Of a stretch of DNA of 16,937 nucleotides, positions 1 through 8,144 are shown piece by piece. Every line of letters begins with the position of its first letter. Within the stretch, counting starts at the first letter, position 1. The stretch is from assembly GCA_905207905.1 (NCBI GenBank), contig CAJLNC010000053.1, forward strand, positions 1 through 16,937, in the 5' to 3' direction. The stretch comes from an uncultured Lachnospiraceae bacterium. Its GTDB lineage: Bacteria > Bacillota_A > Clostridia > Lachnospirales > Lachnospiraceae. The notes beneath the pieces are model-generated. The model saw nothing but the letters and a program-made list of their open reading frames with translations, ran no database searches and was not told where the DNA came from. Made by a program: the position numbers and the translations under genes.

Positions 1-383
1 TGGGGAGTGTTTTCCTCCTCCGAACGCGGGGCTTCCTCCGCCTTGGCCTCTCCGTCTTTTTCCTCACCCAAAATACCAGGCTGCTCTTCCCCGACGGCAA
101 TCACAATTCCCTCTTCCGTCACTTCTTTTATTTCTCCCAGGATTACCTTTTGCTGCGCCTCCGGATCCTGGCTTTCTCCCATCTCTTCACTCTTCACCTC
201 ATCGTCAAGCTGCTCTGTATCTTCCACAGAGATCATCTCCACGTTTTCTTCCTCCACAGACTCAGCCTCTGTCATCGCTGCTGTCTCCGCTTCTGAGGCG
301 GGTTCCTGAGCAAAAGCTCCAGTTCCTACTGATGCCAGAGATAAAGTCAATCCCATCATCAACGCCAAATATTTTTTCTTCAT
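1..383 (-). CDS. Secreted acidic protein of unknown function (3' part cut off by window edge)
   Basis: The gene starts with ATG at 383 and reads left off the window; 127 codons are visible without a stop. An AAAGGA ribosome binding site lies about 10 bases upstream of the ATG. The N-terminus is a clear signal peptide: MKKK, a hydrophobic core to about residue 20, and an AFA-Q cleavage site after residue 25. There is no lipobox cysteine, so release or wall association is expected rather than lipid anchoring. Residues 26-127 are very rich in Glu and Asp with few hydrophobic residues, apart from a short stretch near residues 80-98 (KVILGEIKEVTEEGIVIAVG) that looks like a beta-strand pair. The acidic region is probably a disordered linker before a domain outside the window. 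I do not recognise the family. A TTGACA hexamer lies upstream at 454-459, but it has no good -10 partner. Confidence 0.7.
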   Translation of the reverse strand, partial: MKKKYLALMMGLTLSLASVGTGAFAQEPASEAETAAMTEAESVEEENVEMISVEDTEQLDDEVKSEEMGESQDPEAQQKVILGEIKEVTEEGIVIAVGEEQPGILGEEKDGEAKAEEAPRSEEENTP

Positions 384-631
384 GCTATCAAATCCTTTCT
401 GCTGACTATTTTTGTTGACTCTCACAGCATAAAGAAAAAATATGTTCACTCTGTGTCAAAAGCATGTTTTAACAGTGTTTTTATTATTAAGATTTTCTTA
501 GCATCCGTGTCCAAATGAGCGCACGGTCAGAAGCGCGGAAATCTCTTTTCCTGTTTTTATTCCTTTTACCATTTTTTCTTATCTCTTTTTTTATAAAATT
601 TTCAAAAACCTCTTCCCTTTTTTTCAAAAAG

Positions 632-640
632 TGCTATAAT
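632..640 (+). promoter_or_regulatory. Extended -10 promoter of tRNA-Val
   Basis: TGC followed by a perfect TATAAT (635-640) forms an extended -10 element. It ends 8 bases before the mature tRNA 5' end, so transcription should start within a few bases of the tRNA and leave almost no 5' leader. No good -35 hexamer is seen 16-18 bases upstream (position 612-617 reads cttccc), which fits an extended -10 promoter. Confidence 0.6.
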
Positions 641-648
641 CGTGATAT

Positions 649-722
649 GGAATCATAGCTCAGCTGGGATGAGCGTTCGCCTCACACGCGAGAGGTCATG
701 GGTTCGAGCCCCATTGATTCCA
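649..722 (+). tRNA. tRNA-Val, anticodon CAC
   Basis: The 74-nt cloverleaf folds fully. The acceptor GGAATCA (649-655) pairs over 7 bp with TGATTCC (715-721), and the discriminator is A722. The D-stem is GCTC/GAGC. The anticodon stem TTCGC/GCGAG closes the loop CTCACAC, giving anticodon CAC after T33, which reads GUG valine codons. The T-arm is ATGGG-TTCGAGC-CCCAT. The 3' CCA is not encoded as an addition: the CCA visible at the end is the last two acceptor bases plus the discriminator. A run of seven T follows directly (723-729) and may help end transcription. The gene stands alone, with no other tRNA next to it. Confidence 0.95.
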
Positions 723-793
723 TTTTTTTGTGCCCATTTTCACATTCTCTGCTGCTCTCTCCATACATTTCTTCAGAATCTTTTTCAATGTTG

Positions 794-863
794 GCATCCG
801 TGTACACAGGACAATCCGGTAACGCCCATAGCTTGAGGCATATTGCCCTATGTACGCAGATGC
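794..863. repeat. Imperfect 22-bp inverted repeat (long hairpin)
   Basis: The left arm 794-815 and right arm 842-863 match at 18 of 22 positions in inverted orientation, around a 26-base loop. All four differences are transitions. Read as minus-strand RNA, three of the four become G-U pairs, so the hairpin is better preserved on that strand. No T-tract follows on either strand, so it is not a simple intrinsic terminator. Confidence 0.6.
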
Positions 864-884
864 TATCCTAAATCAAACTATATC

Positions 885-935
885 CCGGTTTCACCGGCCT
901 GCCCTCTCAGGCGCCGAAGCTAAGACACCGCCTGA
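885..935. repeat. Cluster of alternative GC-rich hairpins
   Basis: Three short stems are packed together. CCGG 885-888 pairs with CCGG 894-897. GCCTG 897-901 pairs with CAGGC 908-912. TCAGGCG 907-913 pairs with CGCCTGA 929-935 (7 bp perfect, 15-base loop). The last two compete for the same CAGGC segment, so they exclude each other. This could be part of a structured RNA together with 794-863, but I cannot assign it to a known class. Confidence 0.4.
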
Positions 936-946
936 ACACAGAAAAA

Positions 947-1061
947 GGGCTGCGCAACATACGGCCTTGTGTCCCTTTTCCGCTGATTTCCTCTGAAAAC
1001 AAACTTGTCTTCTGAGGAAAAACACGGAAACTTCACCAGGATCCATATATTGCAGTGCCCC
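947..1061. repeat. Dispersed nested-palindrome repeat, copy 1 (degenerate)
   Basis: This copy has the same layout and orientation as copy 2. It opens with an A-run and GGGC, then a worn version of GTTGCAAAATAC. The inner hairpin has arms 987-1000 and 1007-1020 (12 of 14 match; loop AAACTT). The far end is a worn complement ending TGCAGTGCCCC. The outer arms have drifted and the side hairpin is lost. It lies between tRNA-Val and the 3' end of the YARHG gene. Confidence 0.65.
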
Positions 1062-1074
1062 TTCGCTGCAGTCT

Positions 1075-1182
1075 CTGTATTCTATCGTTCACTTTTAACA
1101 TTCTGTTTCTTGGCCGCTGGCCACCACCAGCCCTCGATCCAGAACTGTATTCTATCGTCTACTTTTTAGTATTCTGCTTCTG
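1075..1182. repeat. Imperfect direct repeat, about 38 bp, period 70
   Basis: The unit starting CTGTATTCTATCGT at 1075 recurs at 1145, exactly 70 bases later. The two units share the first 14 bases exactly, then ACTTTT, ATTCTG and TTCT with small differences and one 1-base indel. Only two units are present, so this is a tandem duplication rather than a CRISPR-like array. It lies just past the stop codon of the minus-strand YARHG gene. Confidence 0.65.
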
Positions 1183-1213
1183 CCTTTCCATTCCCTTCTT
1201 TTTCAGCTTTCTT

Positions 1214-2017
1214 CTACTGATTCATCACCTTCAGCATCAGCTCAATATTGCTCCACTCATACTGATTCATCACAGAAGGATCAAAATTGGCAGCCTCCAC
1301 GGTGCCAGTGTACCAGGATTTGGAGTTAAAATACTCCTGTACATTCTCCATTACAAATTTCCGGTGATGCCTTGCATAAATCTCATTGATCGCCATCTGC
1401 AGCTCATCATCCGTCATGCCTGATAACTCACATGTCTCCAGATATCTGGAAGAGCTGTCTGCGAAATAATACTCGTCATCATGTTCCGGAACAATCTGAA
1501 TCGAATCGGAGGAAGTGTTTTCAGAATTTTCATTCCAAATCGTCACCCGGCTCTTGATCCATTCCACATCATCGGACACATCTTTCCAATCATTATATAT
1601 CGCTTCCTCTTCTGTGTATCCCTGAAGATCTGTAGGCAGAGCAATATAATATGTGCCGTACGCTCCATCTCCAACAATGGAATAGCTGGGTTCTGTCTGT
1701 GTAAAGCTCTGGTCTTCGCTGCACGCTACAGTCAAAAGCCTGCCTCCCGGAGTCCATCCCTGAGCCTTCTGGGCCTCTCTGGACGCCATATGGTAAAAAG
1801 TCACCCGGTCATCGGACACGGACATGCCACACCGCCCTGCCCAGTCTGCCGGAACTGTCACCTCAATCTCTTTAAAATCAAAAACAATGTTGCCATTCTC
1901 ATCCGTAGCTGTCGTATACTCCCAAAGATCTTCCGGAAGCTCTGCCATTGCCGCTGTTCCCAAAAAAGCGGTTCCTAAAATACCTGCTGCTAAAGCAATT
2001 CTCATTTTTCTTTTCAT
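1214..2017 (-). CDS. Secreted protein with C-terminal YARHG domain
   Basis: The 267-residue product has a signal peptide (MKRKMRIALAAG, hydrophobic to about 23, AMA-E cleavage after residue 25) and no lipobox. Residues about 26-190 form an aromatic- and acid-rich domain I do not recognise. Residues about 197-265 match the YARHG domain: the core YARHHRKF (214-221) is followed by QEYFNSKSWY, which is typical of this small extracellular domain of Firmicutes surface proteins. The usual Gly of YARHG is His here. The start at 2017 is fixed by a strong AGGAGG 8 bases upstream. The YARHG domain has no enzymatic role known to me; a surface or envelope role is inferred from the signal peptide. The gene stands alone, with uvrBA upstream ending at its own terminator. 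Confidence 0.85.
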   Translation of the reverse strand: MKRKMRIALAAGILGTAFLGTAAMAELPEDLWEYTTATDENGNIVFDFKEIEVTVPADWAGRCGMSVSDDRVTFYHMASREAQKAQGWTPGGRLLTVACSEDQSFTQTEPSYSIVGDGAYGTYYIALPTDLQGYTEEEAIYNDWKDVSDDVEWIKSRVTIWNENSENTSSDSIQIVPEHDDEYYFADSSSRYLETCELSGMTDDELQMAINEIYARHHRKFVMENVQEYFNSKSWYTGTVEAANFDPSVMNQYEWSNIELMLKVMNQ

Positions 2018-2245
2018 ATCCTGTCCCTCCTGACTCTTCTGGCATCATGGACGCCATCCTCTTTCTATCCATTCCATAGCAATCCATTTCGCCGATCTTA
2101 TTCGTAATTCTGACTCTGCTTCTGACGGTTCCTCTCCCGCCCTGATTTCCTGTCTATAAGCTAACAGAACCCGAAAAGCCGCCATACTGGCTTCCTGGCA
2201 TACTATGGTTTTCCTGTTTCTGTCATGCTCGGAAGCTTTTTATTT

Positions 2246-2274
2246 TCTATAATGATACTACCATTTTTTTTGAA
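2246..2274 (-). promoter_or_regulatory. Candidate promoter for the YARHG gene
   Basis: On the minus strand, TTCAAA (2274-2269), a 17-base spacer and TATAGA (2251-2246) form a moderate sigma-A-like promoter lying between the uvrBA terminator and the YARHG gene. It would leave a leader of about 220 bases, which is long. Both hexamers match at only 4 of 6 positions in an AT-rich stretch. Confidence 0.3.
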
Positions 2275-2363
2275 AAAAATCCCATGAAGAATCCTGATAT
2301 GTTTCTTAATATTTTCTGTAATTTCCCATTTGAACACCGCCAGGCAAAGGACACTTTGTAATG

Positions 2364-2389
2364 AAAAAGAAGGCTGCAAGCAGACTTCT
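2364..2389 (-). terminator. Intrinsic terminator of the uvrBA operon
   Basis: Read on the minus strand, AGAAG-T-CTG, loop CTTG, CAG-C-CTTCT forms a stem of eight base pairs with one internal T-C mismatch, followed directly by a T-tract (TTTTT, then C). It begins about 50 bases past the uvrA stop codon. Confidence 0.7.
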
Positions 2390-2437
2390 CGTCCGCTCTT
2401 ATTGCAAAATTCGGCGTTCCAAACCAGCCGTCTTTTA

Positions 2438-5362
2438 TCACTCCTCCAAAGCGTTCGGCAGATTCAGATACCGCTTCACATACTGTCCAGTATAGGACTC
2501 AGGCACCTGGGCGACCTCCTCCGGCGTTCCCTTGGCAATCACAGTACCGCCCCGGTCTCCTCCTTCCGGCCCCATATCGATCAGATAATCTGCCGTTTTG
2601 ATCACATCCAGGTTGTGTTCAATCACAATCACCGTATTGCCTCCGTCCGCCAGGCGATGCAGGATCTCTGTCAGTTTATGAACATCTGCAAAATGCAGTC
2701 CCGTGGTAGGCTCATCCAAAATGTAAACCGTATTTCCCGTACTGCGGCGGCTCAGCTCTGCAGCCAGCTTGATCCTCTGGGCCTCTCCTCCGGAAAGCTC
2801 TGTGGATGGCTGCCCAAGTCTGATATAAGAAAGTCCCACATCATACAGGGTCTCAATCTTTCTTTTAATAGAAGGAATATGATCAAAAAATTTCAATGCT
2901 TCCTCCACCGTCATATTCAGAACATCATAAATGTTCTTGCCCTTATATTTCACTTCCAGGGTTTCCCGATTATACCGCTTTCCGTGACAAACCTCACAAG
3001 GAACGTATACATCCGGCAAAAAGTGCATCTCAATCTTTAAGATACCGTCTCCGCTGCAGGCTTCACACCGGCCCCCCTTTACGTTAAAGCTAAAACGTCC
3101 CTTCTTATATCCTCTGGCTTTGGCATCTGTGGTGGCCGCAAACAGATCCCGAATCTGATCAAACACTCCGGTGTAAGTGGCAGGATTGGATCTGGGCGTC
3201 CGCCCTATGGGGGACTGGTCAATGGCAATCACCTTATCCAGCTTCTCGATTCCCCGAATCGCCTTATATTTTCCCGGAACGGTGCGGGCCCGGTTTAGCT
3301 TGGCCGCCAGCACCTTATATAAAATTTCATTTACCAGCGAGCTTTTTCCGGAACCGGACACCCCGGTAACGCAGGTAAGCACACCCAATGGAAAATCCAC
3401 TGTAATATTTTTCAGATTATTTTCCGCTGCCCCTGCCACCTGCATCCAGCCTGCAGGCTTTCTCCGGATCTGGGGCACAGGAATCTTTTTCTTTCCGCTT
3501 AGATACGCCCCTGTGATGGAATCCGGGTTTTCCATGATCTCTTCTGCCGTTCCCTCTGCCACCACATATCCGCCGTGTTCTCCTGCTCCCGGCCCGATAT
3601 CCACCACATGATCTGCTGCCCGGATCGTATCCTCATCATGCTCTACCACAATCAGAGTATTCCCCAGATCTCGAAGATGCAGCAGCGCTCCCAACAGCTT
3701 GTCATTGTCCCTCTGGTGCAGCCCGATGCTGGGCTCATCCAGAATATAAGCCACTCCCACCAGACCGGAACCAATCTGGGTAGCCAGCCGGATTCTCTGG
3801 GCCTCTCCCCCGGAGAGCGTGCCTGTAGCCCTGGCCAGGCTTAAGTATTCCAGCCCCACATCCACCAGAAAACCGATTCTTGCACGGATTTCCTTTAAAA
3901 TCTGATGTCCGATCAGCTTTTGCTGCTCTGATAGTTCCATCTGCTGCAAAAACTGCTGCAGATGCCCGATAGACATAGCAGTGATCTCCGAAATATTCTT
4001 GTCTGCCACCGTCACCGCCAAAGCGGAGGGCTTCAGTCTCTGCCCCTTACAGGTTTTGCAGGGTGTAATGCGCATAAAGGATTCATATTCCGCTTTGCTG
4101 GCCTCTGAAAAAGTTTCCCGATAGCGCCGCTCTACATTTTTGATCAGCCCTTCAAAGGCAACATCATACACGCCCTCTCCACGCTGCCCCTTGTAATGCA
4201 CCTTCACCTCTTTCCCATCCGTTCCGTAAATCAATACCTTCCGCACTTCCTCTGAAAGATCCTGGAACGGCGTGTCAAGGCTGAACTGATATTCTTCTGC
4301 CAAAGCATCCAGGATGGCTCTGGTAAAGCTCCCCTTATCCTTGCAGGACTGCCAGCCCATCACCACAATGGCCCCCTGAGAAATACTCAAAGACGGATCC
4401 GGAATCATCAAATCCAGGTCAAATTCCATCTTATACCCCAGTCCGTAGCAGTCCGGACAAGCCCCAAAGGGATTGTTAAAGGAAAAACTTCTGGGCTCAA
4501 TCTCCTCCACGCTGATTCCGCAGTCCGGGCAGGCAAAATTCTGGCTGAAGGTGATACTCTCCTCCTGCGGCAGTTCCTCTCTCCGCGGTGTTCCGGCTGT
4601 CTCCGGCTGATCCGGATCCTTCTTGGGCCGCTGAACATCCACCAAAGCCAACCCCTCTGCCAGCTCCATCACCTGTTCCAGGGATTCTGAGAGTCTCTTT
4701 TCAATGCCTGGTTTTACCACCAGACGGTCTACCAGGATCTCAATGGTATGTTTTAAATTCTTGTCCAGCTTGATCTCTTCCGAGAGTTCGTACATATTTC
4801 CATCGATTCGCACCCGAACATAGCCGCTCTTTTTCGCCTGAGCCAGCAGCTTCACATGCTCTCCTTTCCGCCCCCGCACCACCGGAGCCAAAAGCTGGAG
4901 CCTGGTGCGCTCCGGAAGCTCCATCAGCTGATCCACCATCTGGTCAATGGTCTGCTTTTTAATCTCCTTGCCGCACTTCGGGCAATGAGGGATCCCGACT
5001 CTGGCGTACAGCAGACGAAAATAGTCATAAATCTCTGTCACTGTTCCCACCGTAGATCTGGGATTTCGGTTGGTGGATTTCTGGTCTATGGAAATAGCCG
5101 GCGGCAGTCCCTCAATGCTCTCCACCACAGGCTTCTCCATCTGTCCCAAAAACTGCCTTGCATAGGAGGAGAGGGATTCCATATAGCGCCGCTGTCCCTC
5201 CGCATAAATCGTATCAAAAGCCAGGGAGGACTTACCGGAACCGGACAACCCGGTAAGCACCACAAACTGGTTTCTTGGAATATCTACATCAATATTTTTC
5301 AGGTTATGCTCATTCGCCCCCCGAATACGAATATATTTTTTTAAGTCTTTTTTTATCTCCAT
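2438..5362 (-). CDS. uvrA: Excinuclease ABC subunit A (UvrA)
   Basis: The 974-residue protein is the damage-recognition ATPase of nucleotide excision repair. It works as a dimer that loads UvrB onto lesions. Two ABC modules are complete. The first has Walker A at 38-46 (GLSGSGKSS), LSGGE at 516-520 and ILDEPS at 540-545. The second has Walker A at 667-675, LSGGE at 856-860 and ILDEPT at 881-886. Zinc ligands are visible as C278/C281 with C302/C305 and C766/C769 with C789/C792; further CxxC pairs lie at 127/130 and 435/438. A polar stretch at about 245-270, just before the first of these, makes the protein slightly longer than the usual 940 or so residues. It is the second gene after uvrB, across a 224-base spacer. 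The ribosome binding site is weak (GCGGAAAAAG). Expression is probably SOS-controlled from the uvrB promoter. Confidence 0.98.
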   Translation of the reverse strand: MEIKKDLKKYIRIRGANEHNLKNIDVDIPRNQFVVLTGLSGSGKSSLAFDTIYAEGQRRYMESLSSYARQFLGQMEKPVVESIEGLPPAISIDQKSTNRNPRSTVGTVTEIYDYFRLLYARVGIPHCPKCGKEIKKQTIDQMVDQLMELPERTRLQLLAPVVRGRKGEHVKLLAQAKKSGYVRVRIDGNMYELSEEIKLDKNLKHTIEILVDRLVVKPGIEKRLSESLEQVMELAEGLALVDVQRPKKDPDQPETAGTPRREELPQEESITFSQNFACPDCGISVEEIEPRSFSFNNPFGACPDCYGLGYKMEFDLDLMIPDPSLSISQGAIVVMGWQSCKDKGSFTRAILDALAEEYQFSLDTPFQDLSEEVRKVLIYGTDGKEVKVHYKGQRGEGVYDVAFEGLIKNVERRYRETFSEASKAEYESFMRITPCKTCKGQRLKPSALAVTVADKNISEITAMSIGHLQQFLQQMELSEQQKLIGHQILKEIRARIGFLVDVGLEYLSLARATGTLSGGEAQRIRLATQIGSGLVGVAYILDEPSIGLHQRDNDKLLGALLHLRDLGNTLIVVEHDEDTIRAADHVVDIGPGAGEHGGYVVAEGTAEEIMENPDSITGAYLSGKKKIPVPQIRRKPAGWMQVAGAAENNLKNITVDFPLGVLTCVTGVSGSGKSSLVNEILYKVLAAKLNRARTVPGKYKAIRGIEKLDKVIAIDQSPIGRTPRSNPATYTGVFDQIRDLFAATTDAKARGYKKGRFSFNVKGGRCEACSGDGILKIEMHFLPDVYVPCEVCHGKRYNRETLEVKYKGKNIYDVLNMTVEEALKFFDHIPSIKRKIETLYDVGLSYIRLGQPSTELSGGEAQRIKLAAELSRRSTGNTVYILDEPTTGLHFADVHKLTEILHRLADGGNTVIVIEHNLDVIKTADYLIDMGPEGGDRGGTVIAKGTPEEVAQVPESYTGQYVKRYLNLPNALEE

Positions 5363-5586
5363 CTTTTTCCGCTTTCTTTCTCGCTTGCTGTTTCCTGCTC
5401 TGTCTGCTCTTTGTTCTACCTAGTTCTTTATCCGGCCGTTTCCCGGCTACTTCTCTTCAGCCCGCTTCCATGCTCTGTCAATACCCGTTTCCTGCCCCTT
5501 TGTTCTTCTATTCCTTTGTACTTCCGTTCTGCCGATTTTTTCATTGATATGCTGCCATTTCATCCTTTTTAAGAATCTTTCCGGTT
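5363..5586 (-). other. uvrB-uvrA spacer with a possible tiny ORF
   Basis: This 224-base spacer is strongly purine-rich on the coding strand. An open frame of 38 codons (5563-5447) starts 24 bases past the uvrB stop. It would encode a basic peptide beginning MKWQHINEKIG, but an AAGG touches its ATG and no well-spaced Shine-Dalgarno is seen. A short stem, GCCG/CGGC, occurs near 5430-5446. No terminator is seen, so uvrA is probably cotranscribed with uvrB. Confidence 0.3.
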
Positions 5587-7635
5587 TCAGTCTGCCAGCT
5601 CCTGAAGATGTTTTTTCAGCTGAAGCATCTTATCTCTCAGCTCTGCCGCTGCCTCAAAATTCAGCTCTGCCGCTGCCTTCTTCATCTGCTTCTGTACTTC
5701 GCCCACCAGTTTCTCCAGTTCCTGACGGCTCATGGACTCCGGATCCTTATCAAAGGCTTTTTCTTCCCTGGCAATCTCTTTGGAAATGCTGATCAGATCC
5801 CTCACAGCCTTTTTAATGGTCTGAGGTGTAATGCCATGTTCCTGATTGTATTGATCCTGAATCGCCCGGCGGCGCTCTGTCTCCTCGATGGCCCGTCCCA
5901 TAGACTCCGTAATACTGTCCGCATACATGATCACATGCCCCTCTGCATTTCTGGCGGCACGCCCGATGGTCTGGATCAGGGAAGTCTCTGAACGAAGGAA
6001 GCCCTCCTTATCTGCATCTAAAATAGCAACCAACGAGATTTCCGGAATATCCAGTCCCTCCCGGAGCAGATTGATCCCAACCAGCACATCGAACACATCC
6101 ATGCGCATATCCCGGATGATCTCCGTCCGCTCAAGAGTATCGATATCGCTGTGAAGATAACGCACCCGTATCCCCACTTCCTTCATATAATCCGTCAGAT
6201 CCTCTGCCATTCGCTTCGTGAGTGTTGTCACCAGCACCTTATTGCCAGCCTGAATCTCTTTATTTACCTCACCCACCAGGTCATCGATCTGGCCTTCCAC
6301 AGGCCGTATCTCTACCTTTGGATCCAAAAGCCCTGTGGGACGGATGATCTGCTCCGCCCGAAGCAGCTCATGCTCCTCCTCATAAGGACCTGGAGTGGCA
6401 GACACAAACAGGATCTGATCTATTTTACTTTCAAATTCCTGAAAATTCAAGGGGCGGTTATCTTTTGCCGAAGGCAGACGGAACCCATAATCCACAAGCG
6501 TTGTCTTTCTGGACTGGTCTCCCGCAAACATCCCCCGGATCTGGGGCACTGTCATGTGAGACTCATCAATGATGATCAAAAAATCATCTGGGAAAAAATC
6601 CATCAGGGTATGAGGGGTAGCTCCTGCCGGCATCCCAGCCAGATGGCGGGAATAATTCTCAATTCCAGAACAAAAACCCGTCTCCCGGAGCATCTCAATG
6701 TCAAAATGCGTCCGCTCAGCAATACGCTGAGCCTCCAGCAGTTTGTCCTCACTCTTAAAATATTGTACCCGTTCTTTTAGTTCCTCCTCAATAGCCTTTG
6801 TTGCTTCCAAAATTTTCTGCATGGGAACCACATAATGGGACGCCGGGAAAATAGCCACAAAATCCAGCGCCTTCTTCACTGTCCCGGTAAGCACATCAAT
6901 CTCCGTGATCCGGTCAATCTCATCCCCAAAAAACTCAATCCGATAGGCAAAATCCGTACCGTCTGCCGGAAAGATCTCCAGCACATCCCCCCTCACCCGG
7001 AAGGTACTGCGGTGAAAATCCATGTCATTGCGCTCATACTGAATGTCAATGAGCTTTCGGATGATCTCATCCCGATCCCGCTCCTGCCCCTGGCGCAGAT
7101 AGATCACCATATCTTTGTAATCCACCGGGCTGCCCAGTCCATAGATACAAGAGACACTGGATATAATAATGACATCTTTCCGCTCCACCAACGACGCTGT
7201 GGCAGACAGCCTCAGCTTATCGATCTCTTCATTGATAGAAGAATCCTTGGCAATATAAGTATCCGAAGAGGGCACATAAGCCTCCGGTTGATAATAGTCA
7301 TAATAGGAGACAAAATATTCCACTGCGTTCTCAGGGAAGAACTCCTTAAACTCCCCGTAAAGCTGTGCAGCCAGGGTTTTATTGTGGGCAATAATCAGGG
7401 TGGGCTTGTTTAATTTTTGTATTACATTGGCCATGGTAAAAGTCTTTCCAGAGCCTGTAACCCCTAGTAAAGTCTGGCATTGATTGCCTTCCTGGAAGCC
7501 CTGGACAAGCTGCTCAATGGCCTGGGGCTGGTCGCCGGTGGGGGCAAATTCTGAGTGCAATTTAAAGGCAGATCCACCGGAGCTGTCTTTATGAGCAGGC
7601 AGCGAAGCGGACTGCGAATGTCCTTGACTATTCAT
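5587..7635 (-). CDS. uvrB: Excinuclease ABC subunit B (UvrB)
   Basis: The 682-residue protein is the DNA-damage verification helicase-like subunit that receives DNA from UvrA and recruits UvrC. It has Walker A GVTGSGKT (58-65), the beta-hairpin region [20 protein letters not shown] (111-130) that is inserted between DNA strands, the DESH box (357-360) and helicase motifs toward the C-terminus (for example [13 protein letters not shown] and QTIGRAARN). A UVR motif closes the protein (about 637-672, containing [11 protein letters not shown]), the contact for UvrC and UvrA. The first 22 or so residues before the family-typical start ([14 protein letters not shown]) are a Ser- and Gly-rich extension. 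The chosen ATG has AAAGGA about 11 bases upstream. A LexA box lies about 250 bases upstream, so SOS control is likely. Confidence 0.98.
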   Translation of the reverse strand: MNSQGHSQSASLPAHKDSSGGSAFKLHSEFAPTGDQPQAIEQLVQGFQEGNQCQTLLGVTGSGKTFTMANVIQKLNKPTLIIAHNKTLAAQLYGEFKEFFPENAVEYFVSYYDYYQPEAYVPSSDTYIAKDSSINEEIDKLRLSATASLVERKDVIIISSVSCIYGLGSPVDYKDMVIYLRQGQERDRDEIIRKLIDIQYERNDMDFHRSTFRVRGDVLEIFPADGTDFAYRIEFFGDEIDRITEIDVLTGTVKKALDFVAIFPASHYVVPMQKILEATKAIEEELKERVQYFKSEDKLLEAQRIAERTHFDIEMLRETGFCSGIENYSRHLAGMPAGATPHTLMDFFPDDFLIIIDESHMTVPQIRGMFAGDQSRKTTLVDYGFRLPSAKDNRPLNFQEFESKIDQILFVSATPGPYEEEHELLRAEQIIRPTGLLDPKVEIRPVEGQIDDLVGEVNKEIQAGNKVLVTTLTKRMAEDLTDYMKEVGIRVRYLHSDIDTLERTEIIRDMRMDVFDVLVGINLLREGLDIPEISLVAILDADKEGFLRSETSLIQTIGRAARNAEGHVIMYADSITESMGRAIEETERRRAIQDQYNQEHGITPQTIKKAVRDLISISKEIAREEKAFDKDPESMSRQELEKLVGEVQKQMKKAAAELNFEAAAELRDKMLQLKKHLQELAD

Positions 7636-7666
7636 AAACGTATTTTCCTTTCAAAAAACCATAGTA

Positions 7667-7736
7667 AAAAGTTCGTGTATAAGGCAAAAATTCGTCGTGG
7701 TGCGTATTCTATACCATGCCTTATACACGAACTTTT
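7667..7736. repeat. Perfect 20-bp inverted repeat in the uvrB leader
   Basis: AAAAGTTCGTGTATAAGGCA (7667-7686) is repeated exactly, inverted, at 7717-7736, around a 30-base loop. A bulged extension adds about three more pairs. It lies 32 bases upstream of the uvrB start codon, downstream of the candidate promoter, so it would form a strong hairpin in the uvrB leader RNA. On the minus strand the second arm ends in CTTTTTAC, which gives it an attenuator-like look. It is not related to the four-copy repeat family. Confidence 0.85.
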
Positions 7737-7843
7737 ACCAGATTACGAATCTTGGTCACAAAAACCACATTTTCAAGATGCCGCAACACCGCATAAAACC
7801 TGGTGGAATTGGCATCACAGAAGGTCACTAAAAACTACTAGGA

Positions 7844-7852
7844 AGTATAACA
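7844..7852 (-). promoter_or_regulatory. uvrB: Candidate extended -10 promoter of uvrB
   Basis: On the minus strand, TGTTATACT (7852-7844) forms an extended -10 element. The matching -35 position (7872-7867, TATACT) is weak. That same TATACT could itself be a -10 for an alternative start closer to the LexA box. Either choice gives a leader of about 200-230 bases before uvrB. Confidence 0.4.
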
Positions 7853-7883
7853 CAAACAAGTAAAAAAGTATAGACAAAAGGCG

Positions 7884-7895
7884 GAACATTTGTTC
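7884..7895. promoter_or_regulatory. LexA box (SOS operator) of uvrBA
   Basis: GAACATTTGTTC is a perfect GAAC-N4-GTTC palindrome, the core of the LexA binding site known in Bacilli and Clostridia. It lies just upstream of the candidate uvrB promoter elements, and uvrBA is a classical SOS target in Firmicutes. Confidence 0.75.
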
Positions 7896-7974
7896 TTTTT
7901 TATTTCCCCTCTCCACAGCTTCTGCCGAAGCTGCCGCGCACCTATACCAGTTTTCCCATAGCATTACAGAAAAA

Positions 7975-8097
7975 GGGAGTGTTGCAAAATACAGCTTTCG
8001 GCGCTACCCCTTCGGGTGATTTTCCTCCGAAAACTAACATGTTTTCTGCGGAAAACCCATCAAAAATCCGCCGAAAGCAGTATTTTGCAACGCCCCC
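7975..8097. repeat. Dispersed nested-palindrome repeat, copy 2 (best preserved)
   Basis: The outer arms of 29 bases (7975-8003 and 8069-8097) match at 26 of 29 positions in inverted orientation and include GTTGCAAAATAC and GCTTTCGGCG. Inside is a side hairpin on the left limb only, ACCC-CTTC-GGGT (8006-8017). The inner hairpin has arms 8020-8034 and 8041-8055 (13 of 15 match) and loop TAACAT. This asymmetry gives the palindrome a direction. It lies between the GH1 terminator and the uvrB LexA box. Both strands carry spurious open frames across it. Confidence 0.9.
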
Positions 8098-8144
8098 TCC
8101 GCCCAGGCCAATCGCTTTGGCCATGTCTTTCTTCTATAAAGCGG

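Larger units (their letters stand above)
723..1213. other. Gene-free, repeat-rich intergenic stretch
   Basis: These 491 bases between the tRNA and the 3' end of the minus-strand YARHG gene hold no credible coding region. The stretch is a patchwork of structures, listed separately: a 22-bp imperfect inverted repeat, alternative GC-rich hairpins, repeat family copy 1, and a tandem direct repeat with a 70-base period. Short open frames here have no ribosome binding site and cross the palindromes. Confidence 0.6.
2018..2437. other. Intergenic region between uvrA and the YARHG gene
   Basis: This 420-base stretch holds the uvrBA terminator, a candidate promoter for the YARHG gene and the AGGAGG site of that gene. 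A weak hairpin with a short T-run (AAGCC/GGCTT, near 2175-2200 on the minus strand) may be incidental. No coding region is supported. Confidence 0.5.
7636..8144. other. Intergenic region between uvrB and the GH1 gene
   Basis: This stretch of about 510 bases holds the uvrB leader with its 20-bp inverted repeat, the candidate uvrB promoter, the LexA box and repeat family copy 2. Open frames on both strands cross the repeat and have no ribosome binding site or recognisable product. I see no gene. The segment 7741-7840 of the uvrB leader could encode a 19-codon frame starting MPIPPGF, but it lacks a ribosome binding site. Confidence 0.5.

Noticed and set aside
431..459. Promoter of the leftmost gene at TTGACA (454-459, minus strand)
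   Set aside because: The -35 is perfect, but the 17-base-spaced -10 (TTCTTT) matches poorly, so the call was not made.
860..935. Cobalamin riboswitch on the minus strand
   Set aside because: Only a GGTGAAA-CCGG-like piece is present; the downstream conserved core and a target gene on that strand are missing.
4856..5344. Plus-strand open frame of 162 codons opposite uvrA
   Set aside because: It lies wholly within uvrA on the other strand, has no ribosome binding site and no recognisable domain; it is a shadow of the uvrA codon pattern.
7975..8097. Insertion-sequence ends or target-site duplications at the repeat copies
   Set aside because: Flanks of the copies were compared by eye and no matching short duplications were found, and no transposase is encoded in the window; mobility remains possible but is not shown.
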